From Flavobacterium soli DSM 19725 (GTDB lineage: Bacteria; Bacteroidota; Bacteroidia; Flavobacteriales; Flavobacteriaceae), in contig NZ_AUGO01000006.1 in NCBI RefSeq assembly GCF_000422705.1, positions 1 to 64,000 of the forward strand: a stretch of DNA of 64,000 bases, in the 5' to 3' direction. The translations under genes were made by a program, and so were the position numbers. Every line of letters starts with the position of its first letter. Positions within the stretch are counted from its first letter, which is position 1. Under the pieces are notes generated by a model that was not told the DNA's origin, searched no databases, and worked only from the letters and a program-made list of their open reading frames with translations. Below, piece by piece: positions 27,005-34,714 of the stretch.

Positions 27005-27335
27005 TGGGGTACACAAGATAGGGATCGCCCAATTTTTTATAGGGGTATAATAAAGGAAACAGGGACGCAATGCGTCACGAAGGGAATCTCCCGCTGTGGA
27101 TGCCCGATTTCGAGGGTAATCGGAAGCGGCATCAGGGTGCATACTCGCCCCAGCTTGGAACAGGCTGGGGCTTTTTTGGATCCTGCTGTACTGGTATTTC
27201 TTTGTGCGGGTCGTGACGTCCGCCATCGGGAGCGGGCCGATTTTGGGATAATACGTCGCTACGACAATTGGCGTGAACAAGGAACGCGGCTAGCGTTGAC
27301 GTCCGATGATTTCAGGAATAGCTGCTGCTACGCCG
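27005..27335. other. 331-bp gap after the GNAT gene
   Basis: Apart from the terminator at 27147-27177 I see nothing supported here. Confidence 0.4.
27147..27177 (+). terminator. Rho-independent terminator downstream of GNAT
   Basis: GCCCCAGC paired with GCTGGGGC around a 9-nt loop, followed by six T. It is 143 bp past the stop codon at 27004. Confidence 0.75.
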
Positions 27336-27533
27336 TCAGTCCAGTACGGCCCAGACTTCCTCCAACGGTATTCCCGTATAGGAGCAGAATTCCGCAACCG
27401 TCACGAACTGCTGTGGCTCCTTGCCATAATGGCCACGGATCTTCATAAGGTACCGGCAGGCAAATTTGTAGCTCTTGCCGGTAATCAGCTGCACGTCCTT
27501 CGGATACAGGCAGAGTCTCTTGTTGCATTTCAT
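27336..27533 (-). CDS. Small conserved Bacteroidota protein, function unknown
   Basis: A 65-residue basic protein. LYPKDVQLITGKSYKFACRYL followed by FVTVAEFCSYTGIPLEEV looks like a compact helix-turn-helix-like fold, and I recall similar short proteins as recurrent orphans in Bacteroidota genomes. A small DNA-binding role is possible but not shown. The start is the ATG at 27533. Confidence 0.55.
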   Translation of the reverse strand: MKCNKRLCLYPKDVQLITGKSYKFACRYLMKIRGHYGKEPQQFVTVAEFCSYTGIPLEEVWAVLD

Positions 27534-27875
27534 ACTTCATGGTGTAGGGCGGTAGATGCCCTGCACCGCAAATTTCAGGCATCCCGCTGTTCCCATTTCA
27601 GAAGCCCATCAGAAGGGGAACCTTTTTTAGGAGATGTCAAACCCAACACCCCAAACCCAACACCCCAAACCCATCACCCAAAACCCAACACCCAAAACTA
27701 GGGACAGATGCGTACAAATGGGTACAAATGCACCCTGTACGGACACAAGTCATTGTTTTTCAGTATTTTAAGTCGGAGGTTTGCACTGTAAATCGATCAG
27801 CGGTGCACCAGTTTGGGATTTACGGCAGGTAGGCGTACAGGGTGTACGTCACCCAAAACTTAAATTTGAAAGACA
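27534..27875. other. 342-bp gap with a second C-rich array
   Basis: Contains the CCCAAAC/CCCAACA array (27639-27699) and, beyond it, short repeats of GTACAAATG at about 27712-27730. The promoter of the 27876 gene should be in the last 100 bp. Confidence 0.45.
27639..27699. repeat. C-rich telomere-like array, second copy
   Basis: Irregular units such as AACCCAACACCCC, AAACCC and CCCAAAA form about nine CCC tracts. The composition matches the array at 16821, and both lie in intergenic G+C-rich DNA on the same strand. Confidence 0.75.
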
Positions 27876-28634
27876 ATGGCTAAACAGAAAGGCATTATCA
27901 AATTGAAGGGTACTATCGGGGATATTACCTTCTACAAGTCAAAGGACGGCTTCATTGCCCGTGAGAAGACTACTATAGACGCAAAGAGGATCGCAACGGA
28001 TCCCGCTTTCCAGCGCACAAGGGAAAATGGTGCCGAGTTTGGGAGGGCCGGCAAGGCCAGCAAGGTACTGCGCAATGCATTCAGGCCCGTTTTCAAGAAC
28101 AGTGCCGACAGCAGGATGACATCGCGGCTGACACAGGCGATGATGAAGGTCGTGCAGGCAGACCTGGTCAGCGTAAGGGGAAAGCGGAACGTGATTGATG
28201 GCGAGGCGGCACTCTTGCAGGGCTTCGAATTCAATGGCGGGGCAAAGCTGGAAACGACACTGTTTGCGCCCTATTTGCCAACGATCGACAGGACTGCGGG
28301 TGAGATCAGCCTGAGGGTGCCGTCCTTTGTTCCGGCAGATATGCTGGCAGCTCCCGCGGGGACGACGCATTTCAGGATCTATTCGGCAGGTGCCGAGATC
28401 GATTTCGAGCAGGAGGCATTCAGGATGGAGTCATCCGAAAGCACCATCATGTCGTGGGATACCACCCAGACGATGGAGGTCGTGCAGGTCAACCAGGTAA
28501 CGGCCGACAGCACATGGCCGCTGTTCCTGGTGGTGGTGGTCGAATTCTACCAGATGGTGAATGCACAGCTCTATCCGCTGAAGAATGGGTCCTATAACCC
28601 ACTTTCATTGGTAAAGGTCGATGGTGGTGCCTAG
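27876..28634 (+). CDS. Conserved Bacteroidota protein, unknown function
   Basis: The 252-residue protein starts MAKQKGIIKLKGTIGDITFYKSKDGFIAREKT, a pattern I have seen in many Bacteroidota hypothetical proteins. It has a basic N-terminal half (many Arg/Lys) and a beta-rich C-terminal half, and no signal peptide. It is the first gene of a compact cassette with a DUF5675-like protein and two or three small membrane proteins, which suggests a phage-derived or injection-related unit; that is inference. No catalytic motif is visible. Confidence 0.7.
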   Translation: MAKQKGIIKLKGTIGDITFYKSKDGFIAREKTTIDAKRIATDPAFQRTRENGAEFGRAGKASKVLRNAFRPVFKNSADSRMTSRLTQAMMKVVQADLVSVRGKRNVIDGEAALLQGFEFNGGAKLETTLFAPYLPTIDRTAGEISLRVPSFVPADMLAAPAGTTHFRIYSAGAEIDFEQEAFRMESSESTIMSWDTTQTMEVVQVNQVTADSTWPLFLVVVVEFYQMVNAQLYPLKNGSYNPLSLVKVDGGA

Positions 28635-28665
28635 TCAGGCCTGCCCAGATAACGATAGTGGGGAA

Positions 28666-29067
28666 ATGGTCCTGTTCTTGACACGGCAGTATTTCCACGG
28701 GGGAACAAATGGGAAGCTCCGCTGTGCGGGCAGGGTCATCTGCTCGACAATCGAGTTGCCGTGGCGGCAGAATCGCAGTGGGATTTCCTGCATTCCCGAA
28801 GGGAAATATGGCATAGCGAGGCGTTACAGTAGGAGGTTCGGCTGGCACTTGGAAGTCGTGGGGGTACCGGACAGGAGCCTGATCCTGATCCACCCGGCAA
28901 ATAATGCACAGCTGGAACTGCGGGGCTGTATCGCTCCGGTGACGGTTATTTCCGGTGCAGGATTGGGCCTGCAATCCCGGAAGGCATGTGCGGCCCTGGC
29001 CGCCCTTGTCTTTGCTGCACTGGAAAGGGAAGAGGAAGTAATGATAGTTGTGGAATCCTTAAACTGA
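28666..29067 (+). CDS. DUF5675-like protein
   Basis: From the ATG at 28666 the protein has 133 residues. It contains TIELPWRQNRSGISCIPEGKYG, RRFGWHLEV and the motif LIHPANNAQLELRGCIAP, all typical of DUF5675, a fold linked to phage tail or lysozyme-like modules. The upstream ATG at 28621 would overlap the preceding gene and adds residues not typical of the family, so I prefer the later start. The function is not established. It is followed 6 bp later by a small membrane protein. Confidence 0.75.
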   Translation: MVLFLTRQYFHGGTNGKLRCAGRVICSTIELPWRQNRSGISCIPEGKYGIARRYSRRFGWHLEVVGVPDRSLILIHPANNAQLELRGCIAPVTVISGAGLGLQSRKACAALAALVFAALEREEEVMIVVESLN

Positions 29068-29073
29068 GAAATT

Positions 29074-29298
29074 ATGGAGATAATCAAGAGGGCAAAGGCC
29101 CCGACACCCGGATTTTTTAAGAGGCTGCGTACGCTCGGGCTCGCACTGGCGGCAGCGGGAGGCGCGATAGTGACGGCTCCCGTCACTTTACCTGCCGCAT
29201 TGGTGGCCGTCGCGGGCTACGTTATCGTTGTCGGTGGCATCATCTCGGCAGTCAGCCAGATTACCGTCGATGACAGTAAATCGCAGGGAAATGTTTGA
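29074..29298 (+). CDS. Small membrane protein of the DUF5675 cassette
   Basis: A 74-residue protein with a basic N-terminus (KRAKAPTPGFFKRLR) and an almost continuous hydrophobic region (LALAAAGG to AVAGYVIVVGGII), enough for two membrane helices, with a charged tail. It resembles holins in size and layout but has no diagnostic motif. Its last 8 nt overlap the next small gene. Confidence 0.6.
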   Translation: MEIIKRAKAPTPGFFKRLRTLGLALAAAGGAIVTAPVTLPAALVAVAGYVIVVGGIISAVSQITVDDSKSQGNV

Positions 29299-29470
29299 GT
29301 CCGACACCACCCTTAGGATCGGCACGGCTTCGGGAACGCTCCTGAGCATCATGCCCAATATCTTCTCAGAAGATATCGCCAGGACCGTCGTGCTGGCCGC
29401 CGTGGGAGCCATGGCAAGCTTTATGGTGACACTTTTCCTGAAATGGATTTTCAGGTCAAGGGACAGGTAG
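29291..29470 (+). CDS. Small membrane protein, overlapping its upstream neighbour
   Basis: A 59-residue protein starting at 29291 (MFESDTTLRIG), with one or two helices (TVVLAAVGAMASFMVTLFLKWIF) and a basic end. The start overlaps the previous stop by 8 nt, pointing to translational coupling. Function unknown; holin- or pore-like roles are possible. Confidence 0.55.
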   Translation: MFESDTTLRIGTASGTLLSIMPNIFSEDIARTVVLAAVGAMASFMVTLFLKWIFRSRDR

Positions 29471-29505
29471 GGAACTGCTGCCTGTTGGCGGAATGCAATC
29501 GGAAT

Positions 29506-29532
29506 GGCCTGCCCCTGAGGGGCAGGCCTTTT
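29506..29532 (+). terminator. Strong terminator of the DUF5675 cassette
   Basis: GGCCTGCCCC paired with GGGGCAGGCC around a TGA loop, then TTTT. It is 36 bp past the stop codon at 29470. Confidence 0.8.
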
Positions 29533-29548
29533 CGATTTGGAAACGGCC

Positions 29549-29689
29549 ATGCCGCTGTCCGTTAGGTACCTACTTTTGGATGACGGGACCAGATTAAGAA
29601 TAGTGCTCGATTTTAATAAGAGGCCTGCAGCTGTGGAATGCTATGGGGTGGTTGCTAGGGAATTGGATACCATCAGGCAGGAATTATAA
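29549..29689 (+). CDS. Possible 46-residue protein after the cassette terminator
   Basis: ATG at 29549 opens a 46-codon frame ending in TAA at 29687-29689 (MPLSVRYLLLDDGTRLRIV and so on, charged C-terminus). It follows a strong terminator and I do not recognise it; chance is not excluded. Confidence 0.3.
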   Translation: MPLSVRYLLLDDGTRLRIVLDFNKRPAAVECYGVVARELDTIRQEL

Positions 29690-29709
29690 GCAAGATTGCT
29701 TCAGGAAAT

Positions 29710-29750
29710 AAAAAAAGGACAACTCGATGTGAATTGTCCTTTTTTTTATT
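29710..29750. terminator. Bidirectional terminator at the composition junction
   Basis: AAAAAAAGGACAA paired with TTGTCCTTTTTTTT. It serves the minus-strand dioxygenase gene ending at 29762 and marks the switch from G+C-rich to A+T-rich DNA. Confidence 0.75.
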
Positions 29751-29761
29751 TGAATATAAAA

Positions 29762-30700
29762 TTAATTGATCTTTACCAGATGGGCTTCAATCTTATCCCT
29801 GCTTGCCTCATATTGTGCAGGTAATTTCAAGTTCTTGCCTAGCTCTTCCAATGGCTCGTCAACAGTAAATCCGGGGTTTTCAGTTGCCAATTCAAAAAGT
29901 ACTCCTCCTGGTTCCCTGAAATAGAGGGAGTGGAAGTATTGCCTGTCGATTTGGGGTGTTATTGACAGACCGTATTGCTCAATCTTGTCACGGAAATACA
30001 TCAGTGAGGCATCGTCTTTTACTCGGAAAGCCACATGATGCACTGATCCGTTGGCTACATGGCCTCTATGTTCCTGTGGTAATTCAACCAAATCAACAAT
30101 AGCGGCATTATCAACAGTATCGGTAGCATAACGGTATCGGTTTACGTCCTGCTCTATCAATTTATAACCAAATAGTTCAGTCAGGATAGCTGCTGTAGGC
30201 TTGATATTGTTCAATGTCAAAGTAATGTTGTGGAATCCTTTTGTGGCAACATCTGCCTTTACTTCATCGGTTTCCCACACTTTTCTGTTGTCGTCTGTTT
30301 TGGACTCGATCAATTCTAATTTCAAACCATCCGGATCTAAAAAGGTAAGGTATTTTTCTCCAAACTTCTCGGCTGGCTTGTTGTAGATAACGTTGTATTT
30401 TTCAAAACGTTCCTGCCAAAAACCGAGACTTCCTTTAGGGACAGAATAGCCAATTTCGGTTGCCATTCCAGATCCTTTTCTGCCTTGCTGTATGCCTTCT
30501 CCCCAAGGGAAAAAAGTCAAGATAGTTCCCGCACTCCCTACTTCGTCTCCAAAATAAAAATGATAGGTTCCTGGATCGTCAAAGTTTACTGTTTTCTTGA
30601 TAAAACGTAATCCCAATACTTTGGAATAGAAATCGAAGTTGCGTTTGGCGTCACCAGCAATCGCTGTAATATGGTGCAAGCCTAATATTTTATTTTCCAT
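29762..30700 (-). CDS. Ring-cleaving dioxygenase of the MhqO/MhqE type
   Basis: The 312-residue protein has two vicinal-oxygen-chelate repeats. The first is marked LHHITAIAGDAKRNFDFY and the second by VHHVAFRVKDDASLMYFRD, with candidate iron ligands in LHHIT, VHHVAF and VLFELAT. MhqO-type enzymes of Bacillus belong to the response to quinones and other electrophiles. It has its own promoter with the box at 30768-30786. A second operon just upstream, with an MhqD-like hydrolase, shares that box, so the two should be co-regulated. Confidence 0.88.
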   Translation of the reverse strand: MENKILGLHHITAIAGDAKRNFDFYSKVLGLRFIKKTVNFDDPGTYHFYFGDEVGSAGTILTFFPWGEGIQQGRKGSGMATEIGYSVPKGSLGFWQERFEKYNVIYNKPAEKFGEKYLTFLDPDGLKLELIESKTDDNRKVWETDEVKADVATKGFHNITLTLNNIKPTAAILTELFGYKLIEQDVNRYRYATDTVDNAAIVDLVELPQEHRGHVANGSVHHVAFRVKDDASLMYFRDKIEQYGLSITPQIDRQYFHSLYFREPGGVLFELATENPGFTVDEPLEELGKNLKLPAQYEASRDKIEAHLVKIN

Positions 30701-30739
30701 GATATTTTTAATTTTTTATGTTGTTATTAATTTCTTATA

Positions 30740-30786
30740 CAAATTTACGTCAGTGTTAAATCGTGTACATTGAACTGGGACAAGAA
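30740..30786 (-). promoter_or_regulatory. Promoter of the dioxygenase gene with 19-bp box
   Basis: Read on the minus strand the -7 element TAAATTTG (30740-30747) fits the Bacteroidota TAnnTTTG consensus. Twenty bases upstream lies a 19-bp box (30768-30786) identical to one at 32302-32320 at the same spacing. A shared activator or repressor site is the simplest reading. Confidence 0.7.
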
Positions 30787-30958
30787 AGAATGACATTGAA
30801 GTTTGCCACCCATTGGACGATTTTGCAGGATGAGATTTCCTTGTCTGATATGGATTTTCGGCTGCTGGCATGTTTTTTACTTTTATATCAGTCAGCTTAT
30901 TGCTAGCCATCTGCTACATCTTCTTGGCAGCTTTTTTGTTGCATGATGAATCAGTTCC

Positions 30959-31309
30959 CTATAATTTTATAAAGATCGATTTTCGAACTTTTGACTCCAG
31001 GTTTTTAGTCCTGTGTCCTTTTCCAGTTGTGTCTTCCACCAATAATATCGAGCCTGTCTTGAAGCTTCTTTTTTCTTCCAAGGAAGTTTCAATTTCTATT
31101 CCACCTTCAAGCAAGACAATATATTGACGGTCGGGAGCATTGTGAAAATCATAATCATACGAAGGAGCAACTTCCCTGAAAACGATGGATTTTGCAGGTT
31201 CGTCATCCGACAAGAAACCGATGTCGCCTTTGTCTTTCAAGGGCACTTCAAAATTTTCAAAGTGACTATCGCCATTTGCATCGCTGTAAATCCGGGTGAT
31301 CTGAATCAT
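30959..31309 (-). CDS. Small cupin-fold protein
   Basis: The 116-residue protein reads as a single cupin: the strands around DYDFHNAPDRQYIVLLEGGIEIET form the first cupin motif and GSILLVEDTTGKGHRTK the second. A His in each motif suggests a metal or small-ligand site. It is the third gene of a tight operon: its ATG overlaps the last base of the hydrolase stop. Cupins are often paired with detoxification enzymes; the substrate is unknown. Confidence 0.75.
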   Translation of the reverse strand: MIQITRIYSDANGDSHFENFEVPLKDKGDIGFLSDDEPAKSIVFREVAPSYDYDFHNAPDRQYIVLLEGGIEIETSLEEKRSFKTGSILLVEDTTGKGHRTKNLESKVRKSIFIKL

Positions 31310-31929
31310 TATTTTGGATTAAAAACAAGTTGGTTGGCAAGATCAATTTCGTCCTGACTGATGGTGTGGCCCATATTGTCATAGATTTTCTTAGTAATCG
31401 AAGCTCCCATTTTGTTTAGGATAGTTTCGGTTTCGTTTACTCTTTCTACAGGAACATGCATATCGGGATCACTTGTTCCGATAAATATTGGTGTATTTTC
31501 AAAAGCACCGGTATAATTTTCTTCTGATAGATGATCACCAATAAGTCCGCCCGTAAACGCTACCACACCGCCATATCTCGATGCATTTCTGCTAACAAAT
31601 TCAAGCGTAAGACAAGCTCCTTGCGAAAAACCCAAAAAGTAGATGTTCTCTTTTTCAATTCCGCTTTCTTGAATTGCTGCCACCACTTCTGCAATCCTAT
31701 CCAACGATCTTGAAAGCGAAGGTTCGTTTTGCGGAATAGGAGCCAGGAAAGAATAGGGATACCAAGTGTGGTGGTCTGCCTGAGGTGCAATCAAAGCAAA
31801 GTCTTTTACTTCAAGATGTCTCGAAAGCGAAAGGATATCGTGTGCACTTGCTCCTCGGCCGTGGATCATGATCAATGCTTTTTTAGCTTCCTTTAAAGGA
31901 ATTCCAGCGGTTATATTTTCTAAATTCAT
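31309..31929 (-). CDS. Carboxylesterase/phospholipase-family alpha/beta hydrolase, MhqD-like
   Basis: The 206-residue protein has MIHGRGASAHDI for the oxyanion site, GFSQGACL as the nucleophile elbow (Ser), an Asp in IGTSDPDMHVP and a His near MGHTIS. This is the canonical triad of small esterases, and MhqD proteins belong to this group. I chose the ATG at 31929 because the upstream in-frame residues are basic and low in complexity. The gene lies 17 bp after the GNAT gene and overlaps the cupin start by 1 nt. It probably acts on small esters or lipids, possibly electrophile adducts. Confidence 0.85.
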   Translation of the reverse strand: MNLENITAGIPLKEAKKALIMIHGRGASAHDILSLSRHLEVKDFALIAPQADHHTWYPYSFLAPIPQNEPSLSRSLDRIAEVVAAIQESGIEKENIYFLGFSQGACLTLEFVSRNASRYGGVVAFTGGLIGDHLSEENYTGAFENTPIFIGTSDPDMHVPVERVNETETILNKMGASITKKIYDNMGHTISQDEIDLANQLVFNPK

Positions 31930-31945
31930 TGTAGTGGTTTTTAAA

Positions 31946-32236
31946 TTATTTTTTCCAGATATCGGCATATTCATCCGGATGCTTTTTAAATTGGGCATGT
32001 ACATAAGGGCAAAGAGGCAAAACCATCATTTTGTTTTCACGAACATAAGCCGTCATTTCTTCCAAGAGTTTTTTTGCAAAACCTTTTCCTTCGGCTTCGG
32101 GTTCTACTCCTGTATGATAAACGGTAAGCAAATTATCCTTGATGCTGACAGTCATTTCGCCGAGCTTTTTTCCTTCGACATAAAGATTAAAAGCCCCGTG
32201 TTTCTTTTGGTCTAATTCTAATTGTATAGTTTCCAT
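31946..32236 (-). CDS. GNAT-like small N-acetyltransferase
   Basis: The 96-residue protein is a short GNAT: LTVYHTGVEPEAEGKGFAKKLLEEM carries the acetyl-CoA loop (E-G-K-G-F-A), and CPYVHAQFKKHPDEYADIW ends the fold. This is the YjdJ/GCN5-like minimal type. It is the first gene of the detoxification operon, with its promoter at 32274-32320. Substrate unknown. Confidence 0.8.
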   Translation of the reverse strand: METIQLELDQKKHGAFNLYVEGKKLGEMTVSIKDNLLTVYHTGVEPEAEGKGFAKKLLEEMTAYVRENKMMVLPLCPYVHAQFKKHPDEYADIWKK

Positions 32237-32273
32237 AGTTGTAAATTTGTTTAGTTATGTTGTATTGATAGGA

Positions 32274-32320
32274 CAAAGTTAGTTTCGTTTTCAAACGTAT
32301 GCATTGAACTGGGACAAGAA
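32274..32320 (-). promoter_or_regulatory. Promoter of the GNAT-hydrolase-cupin operon with 19-bp box
   Basis: On the minus strand TAACTTTG (32274-32281) is a TAnnTTTG -7 element. The 19-bp box at 32302-32320 is identical to that at 30768 and lies exactly 20 bp upstream of the -7 element in both promoters. Confidence 0.7.
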
Positions 32321-32331
32321 CTGATGAGGTA

Positions 32332-32367
32332 TAAAAAAAGGACAATAAAAACGCTATTGAATTGTCC
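32332..32367 (-). terminator. Hairpin with T run on the minus strand
   Basis: GGACAAT and ATTGTCC pair across about 14 nt; a seven-T run follows on the minus strand. It would stop read-through from the tmRNA side into the GNAT operon promoter. Confidence 0.55.
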
Positions 32368-32379
32368 ATTAAATCATTG

Positions 32380-32640
32380 ATGCTTTTGCAGGAAGGAAAT
32401 TTTACCAGAAAGAATGCTTTTATAAGTCAAGCATAGTTGTAAAAATACTTTAGAAGCTGAGCTCAAATTTAATAAACAAAAAATAATAGAAAAGAAAAAA
32501 CTTTTAGAAGATACGTGAGAAAAGATGTTCTCATTAGATGAAAAATGGATTAATAATAAAATTTCTAAAGATACTTACGAAAGATGTGTTCGATAGCAAT
32601 TTATACTATCAAGATAGTATCTATCGAAAACCTACCATGA
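32380..32640 (+). pseudogene. Decayed fragment resembling a serine recombinase C-terminus
   Basis: The stretch from 32450 reads LEAELKFNKQKIIEKKKLLEDT, stop, EKMFSLDEKWINNKISKDTYERC, stop. The amphipathic coiled-coil followed by the xKWINNKISKDTYE pattern is typical of the zinc-ribbon/coiled-coil end of large serine recombinases. At least three stops and a likely frameshift are present. Its position next to the 3' end of the tmRNA gene fits an old integration. Only the coiled-coil region is recognisable, so the identification is tentative. Confidence 0.4.
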
Positions 32641-32694
32641 TGAATGTTTTTCTTATAATCATTTGAAAATGAAAGAAAAAGGATATCGGTTAAA

Positions 32695-32724
32695 TAAAAA
32701 AAGGATGATTTTTCAATCATCCTT
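32695..32724 (-). terminator. Terminator of the tmRNA gene
   Basis: On the minus strand GGATGATT, a 4-nt loop, AATCATCC, then seven T. It starts 10 nt after the tmRNA 3' end. Confidence 0.8.
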
Positions 32725-32733
32725 CCTAGCCTG

Positions 32734-33129
32734 TGGAGTCGGGGAGAGTCGAACTCCCGTCCAAACAAGCAACTAAAAAACTTTCTACACGCTTATTTCC
32801 TGATTAGATTTTCGTCATTTGGCTTGGCCAGAAACAGCCACCAAACACTTATCTTCTTAGTTGTCAAAACAGTCACGAAGCTTAACTGTTTCTAGGTTTA
32901 TTTTTACGGTTCCCCTTTTAAGAACGCCACAAACCAAGGCTTTCAAGGAGAATCTAGCTTTCCTACCTTGTAGGAACTAGGCAAATCGTACTATAATTCG
33001 GATTAAGCAGCTAAAGCGTAATTATTTTCGCCGTGTAAAAGTGTTGAGACCTTTTATTTACGAGAATTGTCCCAGTTCTCGACGTGCTTACTTTTCAATT
33101 CGACTTGCTGTCAAAACCAGTCGACCCCC
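32734..33129 (-). ncRNA. ssrA: Transfer-messenger RNA
   Basis: On the minus strand the 5' end GGGGGTCGACTGGTTTTGAC and the 3' end with GTTCGACTCTCCCC and terminal CCA form the tRNA-like half. The internal frame at 33003-33032 encodes GENNYALAA followed by TAA, the proteolysis tag (an alanine precedes it from the charged tmRNA). Length of about 396 nt is normal. It rescues ribosomes stalled on broken messages. The 3' end of ssrA is a common integration site for islands, and a recombinase-like remnant lies beside it. The tag type points to a flavobacterial host. Confidence 0.97.
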
Positions 33130-33189
33130 AATTAATTTTAGATTTTTAAATTCAGATTAACAAACACTGAAAACTCAAAAACCAAGCCA

Positions 33190-33197
33190 CAAATTTA
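33190..33197 (-). promoter_or_regulatory. Possible -7 element of ssrA
   Basis: TAAATTTG on the minus strand fits TAnnTTTG, about 61 nt upstream of the mature 5' end, allowing a processed leader. No clear -33 element is seen. Confidence 0.3.
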
Positions 33198-33214
33198 GCT
33201 CTTTTATTTTGAAA

Positions 33215-34420
33215 TTAACCTCCAAGATCACTTTTTTCTATCTTCAGTGGATAATCTCCAAATAGTGTTGCCAGATAAAAAGATTTGTAGGTCATGGTCG
33301 TATATTTATTTGCCAAACCTATTATCACTACATTTTCTTTCTTTAATTTGACATACGAAGACGTATTGCCATGCCACCATCCATTATGATAGAATAACTT
33401 TTCATCATCATTCCATTCCAACATTCGGATTCCTAAACCATAATTCCGGGTACCTTTTCTCTCATAGCTGTATCCTTTGTAGATTTCTTCGGATAATTCT
33501 GGAGTCAGATAATCTGTTGAGGAAGTGGCCAAATCAAACTTTAGTAAATCTCTGGGGGTGGAATAAATATTTTTATCACCATACACCTGATCAAGATGGT
33601 TAAGTTCATATCTTTTATAGTTGCCTTTATAGGATTGACTTACCTTCTCAATATCATTTTCAAAATCAATTACAAAAGTATGATCCATTTCGAGAGGTTC
33701 AAAAATAATTTTCTTCATCGCTTCGGAGTAATTCATTCCTGTAATTTTTTCGATAATCAACGCCAGCATTGCATAATTGGTGTTACAATAGGCAAATTTC
33801 TTATCTGTTTTGAAATCCAAACCAGCGTCATATTTGATAAATAAATCCAAGATATCTTGATTCTTTAATAAATTGCTGTGGTTCCATTTTGTTCGATCAT
33901 CAAAATAATAAGCATAGTTGGTGAGTCCGCTTCTATGGTTCAAAAGTGTTCTTACCGTAATTTCTTCGTATGGGAATTGGTGCAAAATGGTATTGACTTT
34001 TTGATCAAGAGTCAGTTTTCCAGCATAAACCAGCTCCAAAACTGCTGCAGCAGTGAGTACTTTGCTAACCGAAGCAAGATGAATGGGAGTATCGTGGTTT
34101 ATAGCTTCTTTCTTTTCATAATTGGCAAATCCAGCATATTTTTCATAGATAATTTTGCCGTTCTTGGCGACTAAAAAACTGCCACTGACTTTATTTCGTT
34201 CCCAATATTTTTTATAGAAGTTTTCAATCGTAGTTTTTTTCTCGGTAATAAAAGAGGTACTAGGATTTTTTAATTTTTGGGTATTTGGCTTAATGTGAGG
34301 AAAAGTGTCGATTTTTTGAACATTTTCAATTTCAGCAAGATCATTTCGATTTTTTTTGCATGAAGAAAAGAGGCCGACAAATGCAATGAAGGCTATATAT
34401 AGTTTGTATTTTGAATTCAT
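33215..34420 (-). CDS. Serine hydrolase of the beta-lactamase/PBP family, lipoprotein
   Basis: The 401-residue protein begins with a lipobox (FVGLFSSC, Cys about 21), then the penicillin-binding-protein fold. The SxxK motif is ASVSKV and the YxN motif is YCNTNY (Tyr). The C-terminal HxG-like region (FYHNGWWHG) is also present. Family members are DD-peptidases, esterases or beta-lactamase-like hydrolases, so the substrate is uncertain. It lies between ssrA and a divergent dehydrogenase gene and stands alone. Confidence 0.88.
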   Translation of the reverse strand: MNSKYKLYIAFIAFVGLFSSCKKNRNDLAEIENVQKIDTFPHIKPNTQKLKNPSTSFITEKKTTIENFYKKYWERNKVSGSFLVAKNGKIIYEKYAGFANYEKKEAINHDTPIHLASVSKVLTAAAVLELVYAGKLTLDQKVNTILHQFPYEEITVRTLLNHRSGLTNYAYYFDDRTKWNHSNLLKNQDILDLFIKYDAGLDFKTDKKFAYCNTNYAMLALIIEKITGMNYSEAMKKIIFEPLEMDHTFVIDFENDIEKVSQSYKGNYKRYELNHLDQVYGDKNIYSTPRDLLKFDLATSSTDYLTPELSEEIYKGYSYERKGTRNYGLGIRMLEWNDDEKLFYHNGWWHGNTSSYVKLKKENVVIIGLANKYTTMTYKSFYLATLFGDYPLKIEKSDLGG

Positions 34421-34714
34421 TTTGGGGATAGTTGTAATTACAAATATATAGAAACAAATAAATCTTGATGACTTCTTTTAATGAAAGCTTAACACCCGCT
34501 AAGCAATATTTTTTTAACTTATTCTGTTTCAGTTACTATATGTTTTGTTTTTTTTAAAATTTTTTCACCATTTTTTTTTGACTTAGAAAAATTAAGTGTT
34601 ACATTTGGAACAATTATTTAACTAGTAGTTAAAATCTATTTTAAATCATCTGTTTTTGTGCAAAATTGATTGTTGTAAAATATTGATTTATAGCTACTAA
34701 AACCCCTACAAACC

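Larger units (their letters stand above)
32237..32733. other. 497-bp region between GNAT operon and tmRNA
   Basis: Contains the operon promoter and box (32274-32320), a hairpin at about 32332-32367, a decayed recombinase-like remnant (32380-32640) and the tmRNA terminator (32695-32724). No intact gene. Confidence 0.6.
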
